From NCBI GenBank assembly GCA_002281855.1, contig NCHQ01000022.1, forward strand, positions 1 through 64,000: 64,000 bases of DNA, written 5' to 3'. The stretch's first letter is position 1. Each line of letters starts with the position of its first letter. This document shows positions 1 through 9,411 of this stretch, piece by piece. The translations under genes were made by a program, and so were the position numbers. The notes under the pieces were generated by a model. It was not told where the DNA came from. It saw only the letters and a program-made list of their open reading frames with translations, and made no database searches. The DNA is from Rhodospirillales bacterium 24-66-33. Lineage in GTDB: Bacteria; Pseudomonadota; Alphaproteobacteria; Reyranellales; Reyranellaceae.

Positions 1-1
1 G

Positions 2-349
2 CAGTCGAGGGTCGCGGCGGCGCCGATGCCGGGCACCTCGGTCGAGCCGCCGTCGAACACGCTGCCGACCTGGAAGGGGCTGCTGCTGCGGCACCTGGAG
101 CGGCACAAGCGCTACCCGTCGGAGGCGCAGCGGTCGCGCCACGAGGGCGTGACCTATGTGCGGTTCACGATGAGCCGCGACGGCCGCATCCTCGCCGCGC
201 GCATCGAGCGGCCGTCGGGGCATGCCGCGCTCGACCAGGAGGGACTCGAACTGCTGCAGCGGGCGCAGCCGCTGCCGCCACTGCCTCACGATCAGCCCGG
301 CGAGAGCCTGGAGATCGTCGTGCCCGTACAGTTCTTCCTCAGGAGATGA
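2..349 (+). CDS. TonB-family energy transducer, C-terminal part (5' end outside window)
   Basis: The reading frame is open to the left edge, so this is the end of a longer gene; an internal ATG at 26 is probably not the real start. The visible residues form a TonB C-terminal domain: a Tyr-Pro pair followed by Ala (KRYPSEAQ), the GVTYVRFTMSRDG strand, the SGHAALDQEGLELL helix, the PLPPLP turn and a final VPVQFFLRR strand. TonB proteins carry energy from ExbB/ExbD in the inner membrane to outer-membrane receptors for iron chelates, cobalamin and similar ligands. The next gene, four bases downstream, is a Fur-family regulator, which suggests a metal uptake locus extending to the left. The family call is firm; the full length and partners cannot be seen. 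Confidence 0.8.
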   Translation, partial: QSRVAAAPMPGTSVEPPSNTLPTWKGLLLRHLERHKRYPSEAQRSRHEGVTYVRFTMSRDGRILAARIERPSGHAALDQEGLELLQRAQPLPPLPHDQPGESLEIVVPVQFFLRR

Positions 350-353
350 GCGG

Positions 354-761
354 ATGGACCGGCTGGACGAGCTCTGCCGCGAGCGCGGACTGCGGCTTAC
401 CGAGCAGCGGCGCATCGTACTGGAGGTCCTCGATGCCGCGACCGATCATCCCTGCACCTTCGAGATCCACCGCCGCGCTTCGGTCGGCCGCCGGATCGGC
501 GTCGCCACGGTCTATCGCGCGCTGAACAGCCTCGCATCGGCCGGGCTCGTTACCCGCCACGTTTTCCGCGACGGCAAGGCGCGCTACGAGCGCACCGGCG
601 GCGCGCCGCATCCGCACCTGATCGACGTTGCCACGGGCGAGATCGTCGGGGTCGAAGACGACGGCGTCCTTGCGCGCCTGATCGAGGAGGAGGCGCGTCG
701 CATGGGCTTCCGGCTCGTCGAGTTCAGGCTGAAACTGTTCGGCGAAAGACGGCCGGCCTGA
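354..761 (+). CDS. Fur-family transcriptional regulator
   Basis: A 135-residue protein with the Fur winged-helix fold. The N-terminal half has GLRLTEQRRIVLEVL, and the recognition helix is VATVYRALNSLASAGLV, which gives a clear Fur-superfamily match. The dimerisation half is short. The usual HHxH metal cluster is reduced to PHPHLID and no CxxC zinc pair is present, so the metal sites differ from classical Fur and could suit Irr-, Mur- or Zur-like sensing. The start at 354 lies four bases after the TonB-like stop and needs no upstream extension; the frame is open back to 222, but that segment looks like out-of-frame TonB coding. Co-transcription with the TonB-like gene is likely. What it senses is not determinable here. 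Confidence 0.85.
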   Translation: MDRLDELCRERGLRLTEQRRIVLEVLDAATDHPCTFEIHRRASVGRRIGVATVYRALNSLASAGLVTRHVFRDGKARYERTGGAPHPHLIDVATGEIVGVEDDGVLARLIEEEARRMGFRLVEFRLKLFGERRPA

Positions 762-764
762 CCG

Positions 765-1949
765 TCACCGCACGGTGCCGCTGACGCGCACCAGCAGGAT
801 GGTGGCAATCAGGGCCACCATGGCGACCACGAAGGTGACGGCGAGCACGCCCTCGGCGCCGTAGCTCGTCATCACGGCGGCCAGCACCGGCGGAGCTGCC
901 GCGGAGACGATGCCCTGCGGCAGGGCGAGGCGGCCAAGATAGGTGCCGAACTGGGCGCGACCGAACAAGGCGAGCGGCAGGGTCGCGCGCAGCACCGCCT
1001 TCAGGCCGTTGGAGATACCGTAGCCAACGAGGCACGCGAGCGCGATCGCGAAATTGCCGCCGGCCAGCCACGCGAGGCCGAGACCGAGCGGCAGGACGGC
1101 CGCAGCGAACAGGGCCGAGCTGCTGATCGCGTAGCGGTGGCCGAACACCAGTTCGACCACGCGCACCGCCACCTGGGCCGGTCCGATCAGCGATGCGAGG
1201 AGCAGCGCGGACGCGGGATCGTGTCCCAGCCCGCGCAGCACGCCGATCGCGTGGACGATGAAGCCGGTGAAGATGAAGGCACCGCAGGAGAAGGAGACCG
1301 CGAGCAGCAGGAAGATCTGCCGGCTCCGCGGCGAGGGCGGTGCCGGAGCCGTCGCGCCCGCGGCGGCCTGCGGTCCAGTCGGGACCCGGCCCGGCAGCGC
1401 GAGCAGATGCACCGGCGCGCAGACCAGGAGATGGATCGCGGCATAGATCAGCAGCACGCCGCGCCAGCCGAAGAAGACTTCCAGCGCCTCCGAGACCGGC
1501 CAGAAGACGGTGGAGGCAAAGCCGCCGACGATGGCGAGGACGGCGATGGCCTGGCGTGCACGGGCGCCCGCGACCTGCGCCAGCGCAATGCTGGCCGGCG
1601 TGTTCAGCGCCAGGGTGGAGGCGATGCCCATCGCCGCCCAGCACAGAAGATAGCTCACGAGCCCTTGGGAGAAAGAGAGCGCGGCGAGCGACAGCGCGTA
1701 GACGATGGAACCCACCGCCATGACCGTGCGTGCGCCGGTCCGGTCGAGCAGGCGTCCGACCCAGGGCGCGAACAGGGCCCCGACGCCGAACATCACGGTG
1801 ATGCCGCCGTAGACGATTTCGCTCGCCAGCCCGAGGTCGCGCTCGATATGGCGGCCCAGCACCGAGGGCATCAGGAAGGTGGTGCCCCAGCCCACGATCT
1901 GGGTGAGGCCGAGCCCGATCGTGGCCTTGGCCGCCGGCGTGACGATCAC
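765..1949 (-). CDS. MFS transporter
   Basis: A 394-residue hydrophobic protein with a pattern of about twelve membrane segments typical of the major facilitator superfamily. The loop between segments 2 and 3 carries GRLLDRTGARTVM, the MFS motif A. A GTG start at 1949 is chosen because it overlaps the TGA stop of mtnA (GTGA), a usual sign of translational coupling; an upstream ATG at 2009 would put 20 extra residues inside mtnA. It is the last gene of the leftward E1-mtnA-MFS operon, so it may carry a substrate or product of those enzymes, but the substrate cannot be read from sequence. Its end lies three bases from the Fur gene end. Confidence 0.85.
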   Translation of the reverse strand: MIVTPAAKATIGLGLTQIVGWGTTFLMPSVLGRHIERDLGLASEIVYGGITVMFGVGALFAPWVGRLLDRTGARTVMAVGSIVYALSLAALSFSQGLVSYLLCWAAMGIASTLALNTPASIALAQVAGARARQAIAVLAIVGGFASTVFWPVSEALEVFFGWRGVLLIYAAIHLLVCAPVHLLALPGRVPTGPQAAAGATAPAPPSPRSRQIFLLLAVSFSCGAFIFTGFIVHAIGVLRGLGHDPASALLLASLIGPAQVAVRVVELVFGHRYAISSSALFAAAVLPLGLGLAWLAGGNFAIALACLVGYGISNGLKAVLRATLPLALFGRAQFGTYLGRLALPQGIVSAAAPPVLAAVMTSYGAEGVLAVTFVVAMVALIATILLVRVSGTVR

Positions 1950-3064
1950 GCCGCCCGGTTCTGCTGCTCGGGGTAGAGGGAGAGAAGTCCCGCTTCGCTG
2001 GCGTCGCACACACCGCGTTCGGTGATCAGCGCCGTCACCAGCCGGGCCGGCGTGACGTCGAAGGCCGGATTGGCGGCGCTGCTGCCTTCGGGGAGGATCT
2101 GCACGGTGGCGAGTTCGCCGGTCTCGTTTCCGTCCTTCACCAGGCGTCCCGTGATGTGCGACAGCTCGCGGGCGCTGCGTTCCTCGATCGGGATGTTGCG
2201 CACGCCATCGAGCAGCGTCCAGTCGATGGTCGTGTGGGGCAGGCCGACATAGAAGGGAATGCCGTTGTCGTGGGCGGCCAACGCCTTGAGATAGGTGCCG
2301 ATCTTGTTGCAGACGTCGCCGCCGCGCGTCGTACGGTCGGTGCCGGTGATGACGAAGTCGACCTCGCCGTGCTGCATCAGGTGGCCGCCGGCATTGTCGG
2401 CGATCACCGTGTGCGGCACGCCGTGCTTGCCCAGCTCCCAGGCGGTCAGGCTGGCGCCTTGATTCCTGGGCCGCGTCTCGTCTACCCAGACATGGATGGG
2501 AATGCCGGCATTGTGCGCCTGGTAGATCGGCGCCATCGCGGTGCCCCAGTCGACGGTGGCCAGCCAGCCCGCGTTGCAGTGGGTGAGGGCGTTGATGCGT
2601 CCGCTCTTGTCGCGCGGCTTCAGTTTGCGGATGAGGCCCAGACCGTTCTCGCCGATGCGGCGGCCGATCTCGGCATCCTCGTCGCAGATCTCGGCAGCGC
2701 GCCGGTAGGCCGCCTCGCGGCGCTTCGTGGGCGGCAGCGGGGCCAGCAGCGTCCGCTGGTCGTCGAGCGCCCAGCGCAGGTTCACCGCGGTCGGGCGTGA
2801 CTCCATCAGGACCTTGTAGGAGCGCGCCAGCATGGCATCGGAGGGATCGGCCGCCATGGCGAGCGCCATGCCGTAGGCCGCGGCGGCGCCGATCAGCGGT
2901 GCGCCGCGCACGATCATGGTGCGGATCGCCGCCTCGGCATCTTCCATCGTGCGCAGGTCGCGCACGACGAAGCGATGGGGCAGCAGGGTCTGGTCGATCG
3001 CCTGGACGGTCGTGCCGTCGGGGCTAAGCCAGATGGTGCGGTAAGGGGTGCCGTCTACTTTCAC
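1946..3064 (-). CDS. mtnA: S-methyl-5-thioribose-1-phosphate isomerase
   Basis: A 372-residue member of the eIF2B-related isomerase family. It turns methylthioribose-1-phosphate into methylthioribulose-1-phosphate in methionine salvage. Family marks are RTMIVRGAPLIGAAAAYG near residue 50, the catalytic Cys region ALTHCNAGWLAT, the segment VDETRPRNQGASLTAWEL, and the catalytic Asp in GTDR followed by GDVCNKIGTY. The last motif is usually GADR followed by a small neutral stretch; here it reads GTDRTTRGGD, a divergence near the active site. It begins nine bases after the E1-like gene stop and overlaps the MFS start. No MTA phosphorylase, MTR kinase or later mtn gene is in the window, so salvage would need genes elsewhere. 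A paralogue acting on another 1-phosphosugar is a less likely alternative. Confidence 0.88.
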   Translation of the reverse strand: MKVDGTPYRTIWLSPDGTTVQAIDQTLLPHRFVVRDLRTMEDAEAAIRTMIVRGAPLIGAAAAYGMALAMAADPSDAMLARSYKVLMESRPTAVNLRWALDDQRTLLAPLPPTKRREAAYRRAAEICDEDAEIGRRIGENGLGLIRKLKPRDKSGRINALTHCNAGWLATVDWGTAMAPIYQAHNAGIPIHVWVDETRPRNQGASLTAWELGKHGVPHTVIADNAGGHLMQHGEVDFVITGTDRTTRGGDVCNKIGTYLKALAAHDNGIPFYVGLPHTTIDWTLLDGVRNIPIEERSARELSHITGRLVKDGNETGELATVQILPEGSSAANPAFDVTPARLVTALITERGVCDASEAGLLSLYPEQQNRAA

Positions 3065-3073
3065 GCCGCCAGT

Positions 3074-5425
3074 TTAGACGGCGCGCGCCACCGCGTCGAT
3101 TATCGCCGCCGCATCGAGCCCGTAGGTTCGATAGAGATCGGGAATGTCGCCGGACTGGCCGAACTTCTCGATGCCCAGCGGTACGACCCGCTGGCCGCGC
3201 ACCGACCCCAGCCACGACAGCGCCAGCGGATGGCCGTCCATCACGGTCACGATGCGCGCATCGCGCGACAAGGGGGCGAGTAGCCGCTCCACCGGGCTGG
3301 GCGAGCGGTCGACCTGACCGGTCGTGCGGCCGCGGTTCCGCTGCGCGGCGAGCCAATCGCTGTGCAGCCGGTCGGGCGAGGTCAGCACCAGCAAGCCGGC
3401 ACCGGCGAAGTCCCGCGCCACGCTCTCATGGGCCGCGATCGCCTCCGGCGTCACCGCGCCCATGGCGACGATCGCCACGTCCGCACCTTCTTCCGGCGGG
3501 GCGTACCAATAGCCGCCGGACACGATGTCGGCCTGCTGCTGCGGCGTCAGCATGCGCTCGGGCTGGGGCAGGCTGCGCGTCGACAGGCGCAGATAGACCG
3601 AGCCGCCATCGTCCTGCTGCATGTAGTCGAAGCCGTGACGCATCAGCACCGCCAGCTCGTCGACGTAAGCGGGCTCGTAGGAGACGAGGCCGGGCTGGCC
3701 GATACCGATCAGCGGCGTATGGATGCTCTGATGCGCGCCGCCTTCCGGTGCGAGCGTCACGCCCGACGGCGTCGCCACCAGCATGAAGCGCGAATCCTGG
3801 TAGCAGGCATAGTTGAGCGCATCGAGACCGCGCGCGATGAAGGGATCGTACAGCGTGCCGACCGGCAGCAGGCGCGCGCCGAACAGCTGGTGGCTGAGGC
3901 CAAGCGCGGCGAGCTGAATGAACAGGTTGTTCTCGGCGATGCCCAGCTCGACATGCTGGCCCTTGGGCGTCTGGCGCCACAGCTGGGCCGACACGACCTT
4001 GAGTTCGCGGAACACGTCCTCGGCTTCGGTATGGCCGAACAGGCCGCGCCGGTTTACCCAGGCGCCGAGATTGGTCGACACCGTCACGTCGGGCGAGGTC
4101 GTGACAATGTGGCGGGCCAGCTCGCCGTCCTCCGACGCGATCGCATTGAGGATCTTGCCGAACCCTTCCTGCGTGCTCGACTTCTTGTCATTGGGCTTCG
4201 TGAGCTGCGCCGGGATGGTCACGGTCGGCGCCTCGGTGCGGCGGCGACCCTCGGCGTTGAAGGGGGCCGCGTCGAGGAAGGCCTGCAGATCGGTCGGCGA
4301 CGCGGTGAGGCCCGCGAACTTCTCCCATTCCTGGCCGTCCTCGATGCCCATGCCCTTCTTGAAGCCCGCCATCTGGTCGAGCGTCATCAGGCCGGAATGA
4401 TTGTCCTTGTGGCCGGCGAAGGGTAGGCCCTGGCCCTTGATCGTGTAGGCGATGAAGCAGGTCGGCGTGTCGTCGTTCACGCCCTCGAAGGCATCGACCA
4501 CGGCCTGCATGTCGTTGCCGGCGAGGTTGGTCATCAGCCTGTGCAGCGCCGCGTCGTCGTGCTGCTCGAGGATACGCCGCACGCCGGGATACTGGTTGAG
4601 GTCGCGGGTCAGCGCCTCGCGCCAGCCGGCGCCGCCCTTGAAGACCAGCGCCGAATAGAGCGAGTTGGGGCAGGCGTCGATCCAGTCGCGCAGATGCGCG
4701 CCATCGGGCTGCGTGAAGGCGGTTTCGAGCAGCTTGCCGTACTTCAGCGTGACGACCCGCCAGCCGACCAGCTCGAACATCTCGGCGACCCGGCCGAACA
4801 GCCGGTCGTTCACCACGCCGTCGAGGCTCTGGCGGTTGTAGTCGATCACCCACCACAGGTTCCGGACGTCGTGCTTCCAGCCTTCGAGCAGCGCCTCGAA
4901 GATATTGCCCTCGTCGAGTTCGGCGTCGCCGACCAGCGCCACCATGCGGCCGGTGGGACGCTTGCCGTCGCCGAGATTCTTCAGGCGCACATAGTCCTGC
5001 ACGATCGACGAGAACAGCGTCATCGCGACGCCGAGACCGACCGAGCCGGTCGAGAAGTCGACGTCGTCCACGTCCTTGGTGCGCGACGGGTAGGACTGCG
5101 CCCCGCCCAGCGCGCGGAAGCGTTCGAGCTTCTCGCGGGTCTGGTGGCCGAACAGATACTGGATGGCGTGGAAGACCGGCGAGGCGTGCGGCTTCACCGC
5201 GATGCGATCCTCCGGCCGCAGCACCGAGAAATAGAGCGCCGACAGGACCGTCGCCAGCGAGGCGCAGGAGGCCTGGTGGCCGCCGACCTTCAGCCCGTCG
5301 CGGTTCGGCCGGATGTGGTTGGCGTGATGGATCGTCCAGGCGCTGAGCCACAGCACCTTGCGTTCCAGTTCACGGAGGAGGCGCAGACGCTGGATGGGGG
5401 CGAGGGTGGTCATGGCTATCGACAT
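3074..5425 (-). CDS. Homodimeric 2-oxoacid dehydrogenase E1 / transketolase-like enzyme (MdeB-type)
   Basis: A thiamine-diphosphate enzyme of 783 residues. The TPP motif is GDAELDEGN at about 166-174, ending in WWVIDYNRQSLDG; the N-terminal HHANHIRPN and GGHQASCAS segments and the late EGGAHQSIHTPLIGIG match the AceE/MdeB branch of single-chain E1 enzymes. It is shorter than AceE (near 890). The start MSIAMTT at 5425 is chosen (a second ATG at 5413 is possible); further extension to 5665 would run through the divergent Lrp gene. It heads a leftward operon with mtnA and an MFS transporter. In Pseudomonas putida an Lrp-type regulator sits beside the related mdeB, linked to 2-oxobutyrate from methionine; a similar role here is an inference. 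Genome pipelines usually call such genes transketolase. Confidence 0.75.
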   Translation of the reverse strand: MSIAMTTLAPIQRLRLLRELERKVLWLSAWTIHHANHIRPNRDGLKVGGHQASCASLATVLSALYFSVLRPEDRIAVKPHASPVFHAIQYLFGHQTREKLERFRALGGAQSYPSRTKDVDDVDFSTGSVGLGVAMTLFSSIVQDYVRLKNLGDGKRPTGRMVALVGDAELDEGNIFEALLEGWKHDVRNLWWVIDYNRQSLDGVVNDRLFGRVAEMFELVGWRVVTLKYGKLLETAFTQPDGAHLRDWIDACPNSLYSALVFKGGAGWREALTRDLNQYPGVRRILEQHDDAALHRLMTNLAGNDMQAVVDAFEGVNDDTPTCFIAYTIKGQGLPFAGHKDNHSGLMTLDQMAGFKKGMGIEDGQEWEKFAGLTASPTDLQAFLDAAPFNAEGRRRTEAPTVTIPAQLTKPNDKKSSTQEGFGKILNAIASEDGELARHIVTTSPDVTVSTNLGAWVNRRGLFGHTEAEDVFRELKVVSAQLWRQTPKGQHVELGIAENNLFIQLAALGLSHQLFGARLLPVGTLYDPFIARGLDALNYACYQDSRFMLVATPSGVTLAPEGGAHQSIHTPLIGIGQPGLVSYEPAYVDELAVLMRHGFDYMQQDDGGSVYLRLSTRSLPQPERMLTPQQQADIVSGGYWYAPPEEGADVAIVAMGAVTPEAIAAHESVARDFAGAGLLVLTSPDRLHSDWLAAQRNRGRTTGQVDRSPSPVERLLAPLSRDARIVTVMDGHPLALSWLGSVRGQRVVPLGIEKFGQSGDIPDLYRTYGLDAAAIIDAVARAV

Positions 5426-5484
5426 ACGCCTGCTCCGCTGGAAGGTCCTTGCGTTTGGGTCGCCAAGCGGGCTGTATAGGGCAG

Positions 5485-5527
5485 GATCTCCCTGGATTAT
5501 GGCGATTTCAGCATTGATCTCCCTAGA
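5485..5527. promoter_or_regulatory. 12-bp direct repeats flanking the Lrp start (candidate operator)
   Basis: GATCTCCCTGGA at 5485-5496 recurs as GATCTCCCTAGA at 5516-5527, with one mismatch and starts 31 bases apart, about three helical turns on the same face. The pair straddles the ATG of the Lrp/AsnC regulator and lies in the 73-base gap to the divergent E1 gene. Autoregulation by such regulators is common, so this is a plausible binding site, but the second copy is coding (Ile-Ser-Leu-Asp) and chance cannot be excluded. Confidence 0.3.
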
Positions 5528-5987
5528 TGCGATCGACCGGCGCATTCTCGAACGGCTGCAGCACGATGGCCGGCTCAGCAATGCCGACCTCGCCGAGCAG
5601 GTTGGCCTCTCCTCCTCTCCGTGCTGGCGCCGGGTCAAGGCGCTGGAGGAGGCGGGCGTCATCAAGGGCTATGCCGCCCAGGTCGATGCTAAGTCGGTCG
5701 GCCTGTCGGTCAACGTCTTCGTCAGCGTGTCGCTCACGACCCAGACCGAGAAAGCGCTCAAGGATTTCGAGCGCGCCGCGGCGGAGCGGCCCGAGGTGAT
5801 GGAGTGCTACCTGATGACCGGCGACAGCGACTACCTTCTGCGGGTCGTGGTGCCCGACCTCGAAGCCTATGAGCGCTTCGTCATGGACTTCACCAAGATC
5901 CAGGGCATCGCGCAGATCCGCAGCTCGTTCGCCCTGCGCCCGGTGAAGCAGGGCGCCGCGTTGCCGTTGGCGGTGTCGGGGCGATAG
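5499..5987 (+). CDS. Lrp/AsnC-family transcriptional regulator
   Basis: A 162-residue protein with the standard two-part layout. Residues about 8-60 form the AsnC-type helix-turn-helix (DAIDRRILERLQHDGR, then ADLAEQVGLSSSPCWRR), and residues about 70-150 form the RAM ligand-binding domain with the MECYLMTGDSDYLLRV segment. The ATG at 5499 gives the normal family length; the open frame back to 5358 would enter the divergent gene. It is divergent from the E1-like/mtnA/MFS operon, which it most likely controls in response to an amino acid or 2-oxoacid. Methionine or a breakdown product is the natural guess from its neighbours, by analogy with MdeR. Confidence 0.88.
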   Translation: MAISALISLDAIDRRILERLQHDGRLSNADLAEQVGLSSSPCWRRVKALEEAGVIKGYAAQVDAKSVGLSVNVFVSVSLTTQTEKALKDFERAAAERPEVMECYLMTGDSDYLLRVVVPDLEAYERFVMDFTKIQGIAQIRSSFALRPVKQGAALPLAVSGR

Positions 5988-6006
5988 GCGACGATCTATC
6001 CATTCT

Positions 6007-6095
6007 TGTCATCCTGAGCGCAGCGAAGGATCTCCCGCCAGCAGCGGAGTTCGCTGGTCGTTTGGCTAGGTCCTTCGCTGCGCTCAGGACGACAG
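6007..6095. repeat. Palindromic repeat family R1, copy 1
   Basis: Inverted repeat in the gap between two convergent genes. The left arm (6008-6032) contains CATCCTGAGCGCAGCGAAGG and the right arm (6070-6094) its complement TCCTTCGCTGCGCTCAGGAC, separated by about 37 bases. The same arms recur at 28756, 51408 and, degraded, 52351. It would fold into a long hairpin in RNA from either strand, so it may end transcription of both flanking genes. No U-run typical of an intrinsic terminator follows. Confidence 0.85.
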
Positions 6096-6103
6096 AATAC
6101 GCG

Positions 6104-7012
6104 TCACTCCAGCTCGATCACGCCGCTCATCATCGGCTTGCACCGGCCGCCGATATAGGTCGCGACCACCTTGCCGTCCTTCTTCTCCGCACACGCCTGC
6201 AGCACGCTGGGCCGGCCCATGTCGAAGCCCTGGCCGATGGTCTTGGCGAGCGTGATGTCGGCCTCGCGGCGGTGATGCGCCAGCACGCCGATCAGGGCCA
6301 CGTTGGCGGCGCCCGTCGCCGGGTCCTCGGGGATGCCGTGCTCGGGGGCGAACATGCGGGTCTGGACGTCGATGTCGCCGTCCTTCGCCTGCACGTAGAG
6401 ATGGATGCCGACGAGGCGGTCGCGCGGCAGGTCGCGGGCGAAGATCTCGGCGCGCGGGGCCGCGCGGCGCAGCGTCTCGCGTGACTTCAGTTCGACGAAG
6501 AGCAGCGGCGCGCCACAGGAAGCGACGCGCGGCGGGTGGATGTCGAGCTTCAGGTCGTCGGGCTTCAGCGAGCAGGCTTCCGCCACGAGGGCGGGATCGA
6601 TCTCCTCGCCGAAGCTGAGCGGCACCGGGGCGGCGAGGCGGGTGGCCACGACGGCGCCGCCCTCGCGCACGATGTCCATGGCCACGAGGCCCGCCTTCTC
6701 CTCGAAGACCAGACGGTCGCCGCTCACGGTCCGGCCGTAGCTGGAGCCGGCGCGCGCCAGGACGAAGGCGGTGCCGACATTGGGATGGCCGGCGAAGGGC
6801 ATCTCCGCCTTGGGCGTGAAGATGCGGACCTCGGCCGTATGGGCCGGGTCCTTCGGCGGCAGCACGAAGGTCGTCTCGGCCAGGTTGAACTCGGCCGCGA
6901 TGGCCTGCATCCGCTCGCCCGACAGGCCCTGTGCATCGGTGATGACGGCCAGCGGGTTGCCCCCGAACTGGCGGTCGGTGAAGACGTCGACGGTGACGAA
7001 ATGGAGTTTCAT
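6104..7012 (-). CDS. PhzF family isomerase/epimerase
   Basis: A 302-residue protein of the PhzF / diaminopimelate-epimerase-fold family. Recognisable pieces are the start HFVTVDVFTDRQFGGNPLAV, the catalytic Glu in EFNLAETTFVLP, the substrate loop FAGHPNVGTAFVLA and the C-terminal EDPATGAANVALIG. The ATG at 7012 gives the family's usual length and the conserved N-terminus; the open frame beyond it runs into the divergent ligase. Characterised members isomerise dihydro-anthranilate-like compounds in phenazine synthesis, but most bacterial homologues have no known substrate and no phenazine gene is nearby. It is divergent from the acyl-CoA ligase, 36 bases apart. Confidence 0.88.
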   Translation of the reverse strand: MKLHFVTVDVFTDRQFGGNPLAVITDAQGLSGERMQAIAAEFNLAETTFVLPPKDPAHTAEVRIFTPKAEMPFAGHPNVGTAFVLARAGSSYGRTVSGDRLVFEEKAGLVAMDIVREGGAVVATRLAAPVPLSFGEEIDPALVAEACSLKPDDLKLDIHPPRVASCGAPLLFVELKSRETLRRAAPRAEIFARDLPRDRLVGIHLYVQAKDGDIDVQTRMFAPEHGIPEDPATGAANVALIGVLAHHRREADITLAKTIGQGFDMGRPSVLQACAEKKDGKVVATYIGGRCKPMMSGVIELE

Positions 7013-7048
7013 GATTCCAAATCTGGCATGGCGCGCTAATCTCGACGC

Positions 7049-8722
<1,674 letters not shown>

Positions 8723-8724
8723 GC

Positions 8725-9237
8725 TTGAGCCGGGCTGCCTTCGCTGCGATCGCGACCGGATTTGGTCTCGTCCTTTCGGGATCTGCGCTTTCGCAGACGC
8801 CGGTGCCGCCGAAGGGCAATGTCGATAAGCTCATCAACGATATTCTCAATGACCCGGACAAGCGGAAACCATCGACGGCTCCGACGCAACCTCGGATGGC
8901 TCCCGTGGAACCTCGGGCGGCGCCGGCCGCATCTCCGGAAAACGGTCCGATCAATGTTGAAGCCCTGCGCCAGACGATTCGCCCTTGTTGGAATACGGAG
9001 GCAGCCAAAACCCCTTTTATCGTGACGATCACCGTGAGAATGAACAGGGACGCGAGGCCGCTACAGGCCATCCCTCGGGACAACGCGACGTACGATAGCG
9101 ACCCGAACTACCGTACTGTCGCCGACGCGGCACTCCGCGCGATCATGAACCCACGGTGTCAGCCTTGGCCGCTTCCTCTCGATAGGTACGAAGGCTGGCA
9201 GACGCTCACATTCAACTTCGATCCGCGCAACTTCTAG
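8725..9237 (+). CDS. Secreted protein with TolA-type C-terminal domain
   Basis: A 170-residue protein. A TTG at 8725 is chosen because it gives a full signal peptide (SRAAFAAIATGFGLVLSGSA, then a cleavage near ALSQ) directly after the ligase stop. A Pro/Ala-rich linker (about 45-80) leads to a C-terminal domain resembling alphaproteobacterial TolA: LRQTIRPCWNTE, a PFIVTITVRMNRD strand, DAALRAIMNPRCQPW and the ending NFDPRNF. Two Cys in this domain are placed as in TolA, where they form a disulfide. It lacks TolA's N-terminal membrane anchor and long helix, so it is an orphan periplasmic TolA-III-like domain. A role in Tol-Pal or TonB-like contacts is inference. TTG usage makes the start uncertain. 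Confidence 0.68.
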   Translation: MSRAAFAAIATGFGLVLSGSALSQTPVPPKGNVDKLINDILNDPDKRKPSTAPTQPRMAPVEPRAAPAASPENGPINVEALRQTIRPCWNTEAAKTPFIVTITVRMNRDARPLQAIPRDNATYDSDPNYRTVADAALRAIMNPRCQPWPLPLDRYEGWQTLTFNFDPRNF

Positions 9238-9329
9238 GCGATAGCTGCCATCGCTTCGCGGGGGAGCCGGCGAGCACTATCGATCCGTACGCGGTACCCT
9301 GGTACCTGATTTAGGGATGCGACTCCGGC

Positions 9330-9363
9330 TTCGATTGTTTCGTTTATTTCGGTTGTTTCGTTT
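9330..9363. repeat. Short T-rich direct repeat
   Basis: TTCGATTGTTTCGTTT at 9330-9345 recurs as TTCGGTTGTTTCGTTT at 9348-9363, an 18-base period. It lies upstream of the DUF2798 gene in an otherwise unremarkable 174-base gap. It could be promoter-related; nothing more can be said. Confidence 0.5.
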
Positions 9364-9411
9364 GCTGGTCAGGGCGCCGCCGGTTTTACGGGCAATTCGT
9401 CAACTTTTCCG

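Noticed and set aside
5988..6103. R1 and other palindromes considered as simple rho-independent terminators
   Set aside because: No T-run follows the stems and the same sequences recur at unrelated genes, so they are better called repeat elements, although they may still end transcription.
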